DNA of 5,305 nucleotides from Acidobacteriota bacterium. GTDB taxonomy: Bacteria; Acidobacteriota; Terriglobia; Acidiferrales; UBA7541. The position numbers and the translations under genes are program-made. Numbering within the stretch: the first letter of the stretch is position 1; each line of letters opens with the position of its first letter. The stretch lies in the NCBI GenBank assembly GCA_003224195.1, contig QHYP01000172.1, positions 1-5,305 on the forward strand. The letters run 5' to 3'. Positions 1-4,927 of the stretch are shown here, in pieces. Below the pieces are notes generated by a model. The model made no database searches. It saw only the letters and a list, made by a program, of their open reading frames with translations, and was not told the DNA's origin.

Positions 1-593
1 GGCCCATTCGCAAACATTCCCGGATAGAGAGCTTGCAAGCGGGCAAGCTGTCCCGGAGACGGATTGTTCACCACGTTTTCGACGTAAGGGACCGGGGGAG
101 CATTGTCCGCCACGTACTGTGCCGGGTCCACACCCGCCGCCTTCTGAATGACGCTGCGATACAGCGTAGTTCCCTGCAGTTGATAGCGCACCCAAGAAAC
201 ACTTGGGTTCGCACCCGGCGGACTCAAGTCCGTTTCGATAATGAGATCGAACGCTGCGGGCAACGTGCAGGTCGCACCGATCGCGCAAGACGCGCCAGCC
301 GTGTATCCAGGGCTCCACGCGAACGGCGCAGCCGCATATCTGGTTGTGTCGGCGGGAATGGCGGAGAAGAAGCTCACCGGCGGATACCCGGCATTGCTGA
401 CATCGCGGACGATATCGTCCAGGCTCAGGCGGGCGGCTTGGAAAGAATCGAGGAGCTCGGATTCGGTTCCCTGACGCTGCTGAGCGGCAATGAGCAGCCC
501 GAACGCGGCTCCCGCAAGCACCATGAACACGCCAATGGAGACCATCATTTCGACGAGAGAAAAGCCTGATTGAGAGGAAAGTCGCCGGCTCAT
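1..593 (-). CDS. PilW-like minor type IV pilin (prepilin), 3' end beyond window
   Basis: Reading the minus strand from ATG at 593 gives an open frame of 197 codons that leaves the window at base 1, so the C-terminus is missing. The protein opens with a 10-residue basic leader (MSRRLSSQSG) followed by FSLVEMMVSIGVFMVLAGAA, a class III prepilin signal: cleavage by the PilD peptidase after Gly10, N-methylated Phe, conserved Glu at mature position 5, then a hydrophobic helix. The following QRQGTESELLDSFQAAR stretch and the 'DIVRDVSNAGYPP' segment are typical of PilW-type minor pilins (known of the family). Two cysteines about 6 residues apart near residues 102-108 could form a disulphide. The start is set by an ATGA overlap (590-593) with the stop of the preceding prepilin gene and by GGAAG at 599-603, so translation is probably coupled. 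It likely works with the two upstream pilins in pilus initiation at the inner membrane. A type II secretion pseudopilin (GspJ-like) is the alternative. Confidence 0.85.
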   Translation of the reverse strand, partial: MSRRLSSQSGFSLVEMMVSIGVFMVLAGAAFGLLIAAQQRQGTESELLDSFQAARLSLDDIVRDVSNAGYPPVSFFSAIPADTTRYAAAPFAWSPGYTAGASCAIGATCTLPAAFDLIIETDLSPPGANPSVSWVRYQLQGTTLYRSVIQKAAGVDPAQYVADNAPPVPYVENVVNNPSPGQLARLQALYPGMFANG

Positions 594-1144
594 TTGAGCT
601 TCCACGCATCGAGATTAGCCGGCTGAGCAAAGCCGTTCCCGCCGCGGCGCCGTGCCCCGACGATGAAGCGTTTGGAAACGGCATTTGTCGTTCCGTTCAG
701 CACACTTGTGACAACCGCCCAGCGAATGTCATATTGCGTCGCAGATGGATCGTTCGGATCCCGGTAAAGCAGGCTGTAGCCCGGAACAGCACCCTGACCG
801 AAGTCAATCACAACCTGGCTGCCGAACTGCGCCACGGGGCTGCCGACCACTGTATTCGGCGAATTGGGATCACCCAATTGGCAGATGTTGCCGTCCGCAT
901 CCGTAAACTGCGTCATGCTCGTCCCATTCTGGTTGAGCTGCTGATCGAGGAATTGCACCATTTCGCGCTCCGCATCAGTGAGCGCGCTCGAGTCGTTCCG
1001 ATTGTTCAGATTCAGACTGATGGCCGCGGGCACGAGCTGGGCGACCGCGACAAGCCCCACAAGGAATAAGAGCGAGGAGACCATCATCTCCGTCAGCGTG
1101 AAACCGGATTCCGGATCCCGGATGTTCCCGGAAGCTACTTTCAT
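590..1144 (-). CDS. PilV-like minor type IV pilin (prepilin)
   Basis: A 184-residue prepilin from ATG at 1144: leader MKVASGNIRDPESG (14 residues), then FTLTEMMVSSLLFLVGLVAV, with the conserved Glu at mature position 5 and a hydrophobic N-terminal helix that acts both as membrane anchor and assembly helix. The rest is a soluble globular domain with a single cysteine (NICQLG) and a YDIRWAVV strand near the C-terminus. An in-frame ATG at 1162 would add six residues. I prefer 1144 because AGGAG lies 9 bases upstream of it, whereas the ATG at 1162 has only a G-run too close to the start. It sits 24 bp after the FimT-like gene and its stop overlaps the PilW-like start by 4 bp, so the three are almost certainly one transcript. 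Inferred role: minor pilin in the priming/tip complex of a type IV pilus. A type II secretion GspI-like protein is less likely. Confidence 0.85.
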   Translation of the reverse strand: MKVASGNIRDPESGFTLTEMMVSSLLFLVGLVAVAQLVPAAISLNLNNRNDSSALTDAEREMVQFLDQQLNQNGTSMTQFTDADGNICQLGDPNSPNTVVGSPVAQFGSQVVIDFGQGAVPGYSLLYRDPNDPSATQYDIRWAVVTSVLNGTTNAVSKRFIVGARRRGGNGFAQPANLDAWKLK

Positions 1145-1153
1145 GGCCTTCGT

Positions 1154-1158
1154 CTCCT
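1154..1158 (-). promoter_or_regulatory. Ribosome binding site deciding the PilV-like start
   Basis: AGGAG on the minus strand, 9 bases before ATG 1144. It lies downstream of the alternative ATG at 1162 and therefore supports the shorter protein. Confidence 0.6.
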
Positions 1159-1168
1159 GCATTCCCCG

Positions 1169-1786
1169 TCAGGACATCCTGACCCAGCCAGCGCCAGGGG
1201 GCGCAAGCCACGCCTGCGTGCTGCCCGCTGGCACCACGGTGACGGCGCGAAATCCACTCTCGTTGTCGCCCGCTAAGCCGATGTAGAGGACAAATACGGT
1301 TGGGTTCCCCGCGAAGACCACGCCGCCGCGCGCATCGAAGCTGATTAACCCTCCCGGCACTTGTGGCGCAGCGGGATACCCCATCGAAGCCGGATCCGGA
1401 GCGACACCTGCCGCAAGGAAGGCTGCGCTCCCGGTGAGTGCGGCCTCGGGTTTCGTGGGGTCCAGCGTCCCATTCCCATTGTCTTCACCGATCCACCAGA
1501 TCCCATTGCCATCTTGCTGGATCAAACAACTTATCTGCTTGTTTTGCCGAACGGCCTCGCTGCGCGTGGCCTTGATGACGGCCGCAACCTGGGTCGCAGC
1601 GCTGTTCAATTGATACGCGCGCCAGGCGCGCATCACGCTGGGAATGGCAATCGACATGAGGACCATCATTACCGCGATTGTCACGAGCATCTCGAGCAGG
1701 GAGAAACCTGCAGGATTTGCGGGGCGGGCTTTATGCGGATCCCTAATTCCGCGCCACCGCCCTGCCTTGTCAGTACTGCATGCCAT
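1169..1786 (-). CDS. FimT/GspH-like minor pilin (prepilin)
   Basis: The frame contains a clear prepilin signal: PANPAG cleaved before FSLLEMLVTIAVMMVLMSIA, with the conserved Glu5 and a long hydrophobic helix ending in IPSVMRAWRAYQ. Then comes the hallmark of the GspH/FimT family, a helix with AATQVAAVIKATRSEAVRQN, and a C-terminal beta domain with ISFDARGGVVF and a final AWLAPPGAGWVRMS. From ATG 1786 the protein has 205 residues with a 27-residue leader. The frame stays open to ATG 1885 (238 residues), but that would need a 60-residue leader, long for a prepilin. A GGGAG lies only 2 bases before 1885 and no good ribosome site precedes 1786, so the start is uncertain. It is the first gene of a minus-strand pilin cassette followed by PilV- and PilW-like genes, the usual FimT-PilV-PilW order of minor pilin clusters. 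FimT members can bind DNA in some naturally competent species. Whether this one does cannot be told from sequence. Confidence 0.82.
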   Translation of the reverse strand: MACSTDKAGRWRGIRDPHKARPANPAGFSLLEMLVTIAVMMVLMSIAIPSVMRAWRAYQLNSAATQVAAVIKATRSEAVRQNKQISCLIQQDGNGIWWIGEDNGNGTLDPTKPEAALTGSAAFLAAGVAPDPASMGYPAAPQVPGGLISFDARGGVVFAGNPTVFVLYIGLAGDNESGFRAVTVVPAGSTQAWLAPPGAGWVRMS

Positions 1787-2077
1787 ACCGTGGAATTCCC
1801 AGGCCCTGAGCGGGGAAAAGGGTCCCAATGGTACCGCCTTGGCAGTGAAGAAGAAAGACTTTTCCCTCATTCTCCTAAACACCATAGCTCCCGTAAACCG
1901 AGAGTCCCGCTCTCATTTCATTACTTCCGCACAACTCGTTTCCCATGAACGGGTTATGCGGCCGTGCAAAATAGCGGCCGGCAGCGAAACTTACCGGCCG
2001 ACTCACTCCCTCTTTGCCTTCTAGCCTTTAGTTAGCAGCCGGATTGCCGAATCTATTAGTCACCTTCCTGTGCCGCA
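1787..2077. other. Spacer between pilin cassette and truncated kinase, three CGGCCG palindromes
   Basis: This stretch of 291 bases has no convincing gene, although the FimT-like frame stays open to 1885. It should hold the promoter of the minus-strand pilin cassette. I could not fix a convincing -35/-10 pair. The self-complementary hexamer CGGCCG occurs three times at 1959-1964, 1975-1980 and 1995-2000, spaced 16 and 20 bases start to start, a possible operator cluster. Nothing here encodes the missing N-terminal third of the ROK kinase: an in-frame TAG stands at 2057-2059. Confidence 0.4.
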
Positions 2078-2773
2078 ATGCGTTTCCGTGAGACACTTCC
2101 TCGGGCGCGACTCCGCTTGATTGAAGGCTTCTCCGTGCGCGTGGACAACGACGCAAAGTCTGCCGCGTTGGCCGAGGCGCTCTGGGGCGCGGGCGTCGGG
2201 TACCACATCGTCTTTTATGCCACGCTGGGCACCGGCATCGGTACCGGCGTCATTTTCGACAAGCGCATTTATCACGGCCGCACCGGCAGCGCCACTGAAG
2301 GGGGCCACATGACAATCGACTACCGCGGCCCGCGCTGCAACTGCGGGAAGCGCGGCTGCATCGAAGCGCTGGCCTGTGGAACGACCATCGCCGCGCGAGC
2401 CCGCGCCCGCCTCGCCGAATCCGGAGCGGCCTGGTCGAAGCTCCTCGACCTGGCGGCCGGCAACTTGGATCAGGTGCACGCTGAGACGGTGGGCGAAGCC
2501 TTCCGCCTTGGGGACTCCCTGGCAACGGCAGTTCTCGAAGAGACCGCCGATCTCCTTACCATCTGGCTGGGCAACATGATTGATTTTCTCGAGCCGGAAG
2601 TGATCTTGCTCGGTGGGGGCGTTTCGGATTTGATGACCGCCTTTTTCGGGCGCATGCGGGAAAATCTTCCGCGATGGTGCATCAACCCGTTCTGCGGCGA
2701 AATCCCGCTGTTACGCGCAAAATACGGCCACGAAGCCGGCATCGCGGGCGCTGCCGCCCTCTGCCGAATATGA
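2078..2773 (+). pseudogene. ROK-family sugar kinase lacking its N-terminal ATP-binding part
   Basis: The 231-residue frame matches the C-terminal two thirds of ROK kinases (glucokinase, fructokinase, N-acetyl-sugar kinases; also ROK repressors). Visible in order: VRVDNDAKSAALAE at about residues 21-34, containing the catalytic Asp of the family's NDA motif; YATLGTGIGTGVIFD, the phosphate-binding loop; EGGHM; the zinc-binding CNCGKRGCIEA signature (CxCGxxGCxE) with its His partner in EGGHM; and LEPEVILLGGGVS near the C-terminus, ending naturally in GIAGAAALCRI. ROK proteins are usually about 300-320 residues. The N-terminal 85-100 residues with the DxGGT ATP-binding motif are absent, the frame is closed by TAG at 2057-2059, and ATG 2078 has no ribosome site in front. 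It is therefore most likely a 5'-truncated pseudogene. If translated, it should not phosphorylate sugar. Codon use and GC look normal, so the loss may be recent. The neighbouring tRNA scar suggests the region has recombined. Confidence 0.8.
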
Positions 2774-2797
2774 TTTCGTGCGAGTGATTTCAAATCA

Positions 2798-2809
2798 GGG
2801 CCTTGGCCC
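2798..2809 (-). terminator. Short GC hairpin, possible original terminator of the tRNA-Gln
   Basis: GGGCCAAGGCCC on the minus strand forms a GGGC/GCCC stem with a 4-base loop, followed by TGATTT. It lies 22 bases beyond the tRNA 3' fragment in the direction of tRNA transcription and would suit a weak native tRNA terminator. The stem is short and the T-run poor. Confidence 0.3.
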
Positions 2810-2831
2810 GAACGAATTGCTTGATGAAGTT

Positions 2832-2881
2832 TGGCTGGGAGGCCTGGACTCGAACCAGGATAGCCAGATCCAGAGTCTGGC
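2832..2881 (-). other. 3' fragment of tRNA-Gln(CTG), candidate attachment site
   Basis: Read on the minus strand, these 50 bases are the 3' part of a tRNA. The anticodon stem CCAGA/TCTGG (2876-2880 with 2864-2868) encloses the 7-base loop CTCTGGA, whose anticodon CTG reads the Gln codon CAG. A 4-base variable region is followed by the T arm CCTGG-TTCGAGT-CCAGG (2843-2859), then the acceptor 3' strand CCTCCCA, discriminator G and encoded CCA (2832-2834). The D arm and the 5' acceptor strand (expected TGGGAGG about 25 bases further 5') are absent; that position holds AT-rich unrelated sequence. It is therefore not a working tRNA. The preserved block (anticodon arm to CCA) is what tyrosine-recombinase elements usually duplicate on integrating into a tRNA gene. 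No integrase lies in the window. Confidence 0.75.
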
Positions 2882-3067
2882 AAAAATTTAGCATGATGTT
2901 GATTCGTCTAGTCTTTTCTTGTGTCGCAGTACATGGTTTTAGCTGGTTTTCGGCAGTAATTGTCCCCTAGATGTTCCCAATTTTGCGGCTCTGAACCGGA
3001 CCTCCCACACCGCACATTCCCCTTCGTTATTCCCGGACCGTCACAATTCTGGGAATGCTGATCGTCT
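2882..3067. other. AT-richer spacer without a gene
   Basis: This spacer between the tRNA fragment and the end of the FRP-like gene has clearly lower GC than the flanks, especially 2882-2960. I find no gene, clear terminator or insertion-sequence end in it. If the tRNA fragment is an attachment site, this is the first DNA inside the element. Confidence 0.4.
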
Positions 3068-3448
3068 TCAGCAGGAATCCGCAACTAGAAAAGCGGCGTA
3101 GTGCCGAATCAGACCGAGCTTGTCCTCGTCTAACCCCTGCAGCTCCTGTTCGCTGAGTCTTCCTCCGTGCACCAGGTCGCTGAAGACCTGGATCAGAACC
3201 GAGTATCTGTAGTCGAATTGCTGATCGATCTGACTGCGTCGTCCTGTCAGGTAATGTTCCAGGTCCCAGAGGTCAGACGCCCGCTGGATTTTCGCCGCTC
3301 TCTTCTTGGTCTCGGTCATAACTGCTTCCAACTCCCGCTGGAGTGCCTGATCAAAGGCTTTCCGTGCGATGGCCTTCTCCGCGGACGACCATTTTAGGTT
3401 TGCCGCTGCATCATATCCGCGGCCCGGCCCGCTAGCTAAACTGGGCAT
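3068..3448 (-). CDS. FRP-like protein (homologue of cyanobacterial fluorescence recovery protein)
   Basis: A 126-residue, almost wholly helical protein. From residue 20 it follows the fluorescence recovery protein pattern: KWSSAEKAIARKAFDQALQR (19-38), SDLWDLEHYLTGRRSQID (58-75), FDYRYSVLIQVFSDLV (78-93), then GRLSEQELQGLDEDKLGLIR (96-115). In cyanobacteria FRP binds the photoactivated orange carotenoid protein (OCP), speeds its return to the resting form and so ends photoprotective quenching. From memory of the Synechocystis protein, Trp50 and Arg60 of its OCP-contact patch correspond to Trp61 and Arg71 here, whereas His53 and Asp54 correspond to Glu64 and His65. No OCP or phycobilisome gene is visible, so its role here is unknown. 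FRP-like proteins occur outside cyanobacteria without a settled function. The start at 3448 is chosen because GAGAGGT lies 6 bases upstream and the homology begins just inside. The frame is open to 3673, but those residues are low-complexity and unlike the family. Confidence 0.75.
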   Translation of the reverse strand: MPSLASGPGRGYDAAANLKWSSAEKAIARKAFDQALQRELEAVMTETKKRAAKIQRASDLWDLEHYLTGRRSQIDQQFDYRYSVLIQVFSDLVHGGRLSEQELQGLDEDKLGLIRHYAAFLVADSC

Positions 3449-3454
3449 GTTCAG

Positions 3455-3461
3455 ACCTCTC
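3455..3461 (-). promoter_or_regulatory. Ribosome binding site of the FRP-like gene
   Basis: GAGAGGT on the minus strand, 6 bases before ATG 3448, is a good Shine-Dalgarno match and favours this start over ATG 3469. A TATAAA (3471-3476) just upstream resembles a -10 box, but no matching -35 is convincing. Confidence 0.5.
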
Positions 3462-3564
3462 GGCGGCATTTTATACCCCGATGGCCCAGCAGCAACAGAG
3501 TCAGGGCGTTCCACGCCACCGGGAAATCGTAAGTTGCTGTGCAGCACCCATTCTGGAGTGGTCG

Positions 3565-3582
3565 GGTACAGTTTCGGTACAG
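3565..3582. repeat. Tandem GGTACAG direct repeat, 11-base period
   Basis: Two perfect 7-base copies separated by TTTC, about one helical turn apart, lie roughly 120 bases upstream of the FRP-like start. It could be a transcription-factor half-site pair or chance. Confidence 0.25.
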
Positions 3583-3813
3583 ATCGGTCAGGGGATTCTT
3601 GACGCGCCATCAATAGAATGGTCAATGCTTCATTTAGCGTCGGACGGTAATTCCCTACGGATGGAAAACACAAGCGAAGCGCCTCTATCGTGCGGCTGCT
3701 TCCGAGTCGGCTCGACGGAACTCCTAATCAGGAAGCTGCAAAAATCCGCCGAGCGAACCTCGTCCGACCACACCTAACGAGCCACCCATGCTCACATCCT
3801 TTTCGCGGATAAC

Positions 3814-3833
3814 TCAGTCGGAGTTCTGACTGA
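3814..3833. terminator. Weak hairpin downstream of the PH-domain gene
   Basis: TCAGTC and GACTGA form a 6-bp stem around an 8-base loop, about 70 bases past the stop of the PH-domain gene. There is no T-run on the minus strand, so terminator activity is doubtful. Confidence 0.2.
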
Positions 3834-3903
3834 TCGCGGCCAGTCTGCGGACCAAATAATCCTTTAAGGAAAATCGCAAGCCGTTTGCTCATTGGCTCCT
3901 CCT

Positions 3904-4368
3904 TTATTTCTGTTCGCGCTCCTCGACCCGCTGTTGTACCTGCCTTCTAAATTCCTTCGGCTGTCTGATCGACGGGAATCCCTCTGGAGTTCCGCCTGTT
4001 CCACGAACAACCACGGTCCCATAGCCGAGCATTCTGCCGAGAATTCCTTCATTCACACCAATGCTTTCCACCTTATTCAACAAAAGCTCCAACGTCCTGC
4101 GTCTCAGAAGACCCCATTTGAGGAACACCCGTTTGTTGGCCAAAGCCATTTCCACCGCCCTCTTTCTCACGACGGCATAACCAATGAACGCAGCGGCGAG
4201 CAGCGACAAGTAGAAACCGACGCCCCTTGAATCGCTCGCCAAAAGCGGTAGTCCAATCAATCCGAGGAAAGCGCCCACCACAATGGGCACCACAAAGACA
4301 ATCCAGTGGAGGCCAGTCAGGTATAAGAGGGTTTCTCCCGGAATGAGGTTCTTTTCGGCGTAACTCAT
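3904..4368 (-). CDS. Membrane protein with bacterial PH domain (DUF304/bPH2 type)
   Basis: A 154-residue protein. After a short cytoplasmic start (MSYAEKNLIPGE) come two membrane helices, roughly residues 22-44 (WIVFVVPIVVGAFLGLIGL) and 49-67 (GVGFYLSLLAAAFIGYAVV), joined by a short loop. A basic stretch and a compact bacterial PH-like domain follow (about 71-145), with the family landmarks ANKRVFLKWGLLRRR, LLLNKVESIGVNEGILGRML and GYGTVVVRGTGGTPEGFPSI and closing with QPKEFRRQVQQR. This is the single-domain layout of DUF304-type proteins. Their exact role is unknown; they are membrane-anchored with the PH-like domain facing the cytoplasm. The start at 4368 is supported by AGGAG 9 bases upstream (4378-4382) and by the family pattern beginning at GE-x-L. 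The frame stays open to 4548, but that part shows no homology. It lies 455 bp upstream of the FRP-like gene on the same strand, too far to assume one transcript. Confidence 0.85.
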   Translation of the reverse strand: MSYAEKNLIPGETLLYLTGLHWIVFVVPIVVGAFLGLIGLPLLASDSRGVGFYLSLLAAAFIGYAVVRKRAVEMALANKRVFLKWGLLRRRTLELLLNKVESIGVNEGILGRMLGYGTVVVRGTGGTPEGFPSIRQPKEFRRQVQQRVEEREQK

Positions 4369-4583
4369 ACGTTTTATCTCCTGTTTTCGGGTAATTCTCC
4401 TTCTCAAGGAAATAGTTTGGCGACTTCTTGCGTTGCGCGGGCGGCCATCTATTGCAAGACTTGCAGAAAATGTGGGAATCAGAAACCGCCACAACTCCAC
4501 CTTCGCCACTACCCGCCGCGCCGTTTCCCAATGGCCCGCCCGATACAAGAAGCCGAGATTTGCCGTCTTGTTGGAGTTGTTAG
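4369..4583. other. Spacer between PH-domain gene and RCC1 remnant
   Basis: These 215 bases have no supported gene. The region should contain the PH-domain gene's promoter on the minus strand. I see the AGGAG ribosome site at 4378-4382 but no convincing -35/-10 pair. Confidence 0.3.
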
Positions 4584-4927
4584 TTAGAGTTCGGCGATGA
4601 TGCCCTCCGCAGCAGAGATGAGCGGTTCAGCATCCGCGGTGGTCAGCCGACCGCTGTTCACCAAGGCGTTGACTTCGTTGATGAAGGCCTGGAGCGCGGC
4701 GATCGCGTCCGCGGTGTCACCCACTTGCAAATAGCCTAGCGCCGCTTGCAGCTTGGCGGTAAGGCTGGTCTTCTCCCCACGTTGCTGAACCCCAAACTGG
4801 GGCTGATTACCAGCCCGATGAGGCTGTTGATGGCCTGCGGGGGCGTGGCCCCCTTTAGCGCCAGACTGTGCCCATCCCCACCTCCTCCCCTTGCCGCAAT
4901 GGCAGTCACGCCAGTGAGGTAGGGATC
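4584..4927 (-). pseudogene. Frameshifted 3' remnant of an RCC1-repeat protein
   Basis: On the minus strand from about 4921 one frame reads LTGVTAIAA...GHSLALKG, the end of an RCC1 (beta-propeller) repeat whose usual form is VxAIAAGxxHSLAL, then ATPPQAINSLIGLVIS. Near 4800 this frame loses its similarity and the adjacent frame continues with QFGVQQRGEKTSLTAKLQAA, AIAALQAFINEVNALVNSGR and ISAAEGIIAEL, ending at TAA (4584-4586). Together they match the helical C-terminal tail often found on secreted bacterial repeat proteins. A one-base deletion (or two-base insertion) around 4795-4805 explains the switch. Everything upstream (signal peptide and earlier repeats) is missing and replaced directly by the stop of the beta-sandwich gene, so this is a degraded fragment. 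An insertion-like ARGGGGD replaces the usual two-glycine turn of the repeat. I rate the RCC1 assignment as probable and the frameshift as well supported. Confidence 0.65.
4871..4890 (-). other. G-rich tract within the RCC1 remnant
   Basis: On the minus strand the 20 bases are almost all purine, with G4, G4 and G3 runs and two GG pairs. This could form a two-layer G-quadruplex. It also contains a perfect-looking AGGAGG ribosome site before an ATG, but that frame stops after six codons. Confidence 0.3.

Larger units (their letters stand above)
3449..3903. other. 455-base intergenic region upstream of the FRP-like gene
   Basis: I see no supported gene. Open frames on both strands here have no family resemblance and no ribosome sites. 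Small structures present are a direct repeat GGTACAG (3565-3571 and 3576-3582, an 11-base period), an inverted repeat TCAGTC/GACTGA with an 8-base loop (3814-3833), and the palindromic TCCTTTAAGGA (3860-3870). The last two lie just beyond the PH-domain gene's stop and could help end its transcript, but neither is a classical terminator. The length suggests the FRP-like gene has its own promoter. Confidence 0.4.

Noticed and set aside
33..569. Arginine-rich plus-strand frame of 178 codons
   Set aside because: It lies antisense to the PilW-like prepilin, which has a clear family motif, and its composition is that of a GC-rich shadow.
2150..2165. GACGCAAAGTC-like string resembling part of a cyclic-di-GMP (GEMM) riboswitch
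   Set aside because: It encodes the conserved NDAKS of the ROK protein and the rest of the riboswitch consensus is absent. None was found upstream of the pilin cassette either.
2060..2883. Minus-strand frames opposite the ROK gene, including one running through the tRNA fragment
   Set aside because: The ROK motifs on the plus strand are unambiguous. The minus frames show no family pattern, and the part over 2832-2881 merely translates tRNA sequence.
2832..2920. Complete tRNA gene
   Set aside because: The 5' acceptor strand and D arm are missing; upstream sequence cannot pair with the CCTCCCA strand.
2960..3060. Possible insertion-sequence end or group II intron tail in the spacer
   Set aside because: Only vague resemblance; no terminal inverted repeat, target duplication or transposase or reverse transcriptase coding could be seen.
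3449..3673. N-terminal extension of the FRP-like frame
   Set aside because: Residues before the chosen start do not match the family and a good ribosome site precedes ATG 3448.
3481..3777. Plus-strand frame of 98 codons in the FRP upstream region
   Set aside because: No ribosome site, no recognisable domain, and it overlaps the probable promoter of the minus-strand FRP-like gene.
4850..4884. Strong AGGAGG ribosome site followed by ATG on the minus strand
   Set aside because: The frame ends after six codons (TAA) and disagrees with both frames of the RCC1 remnant.
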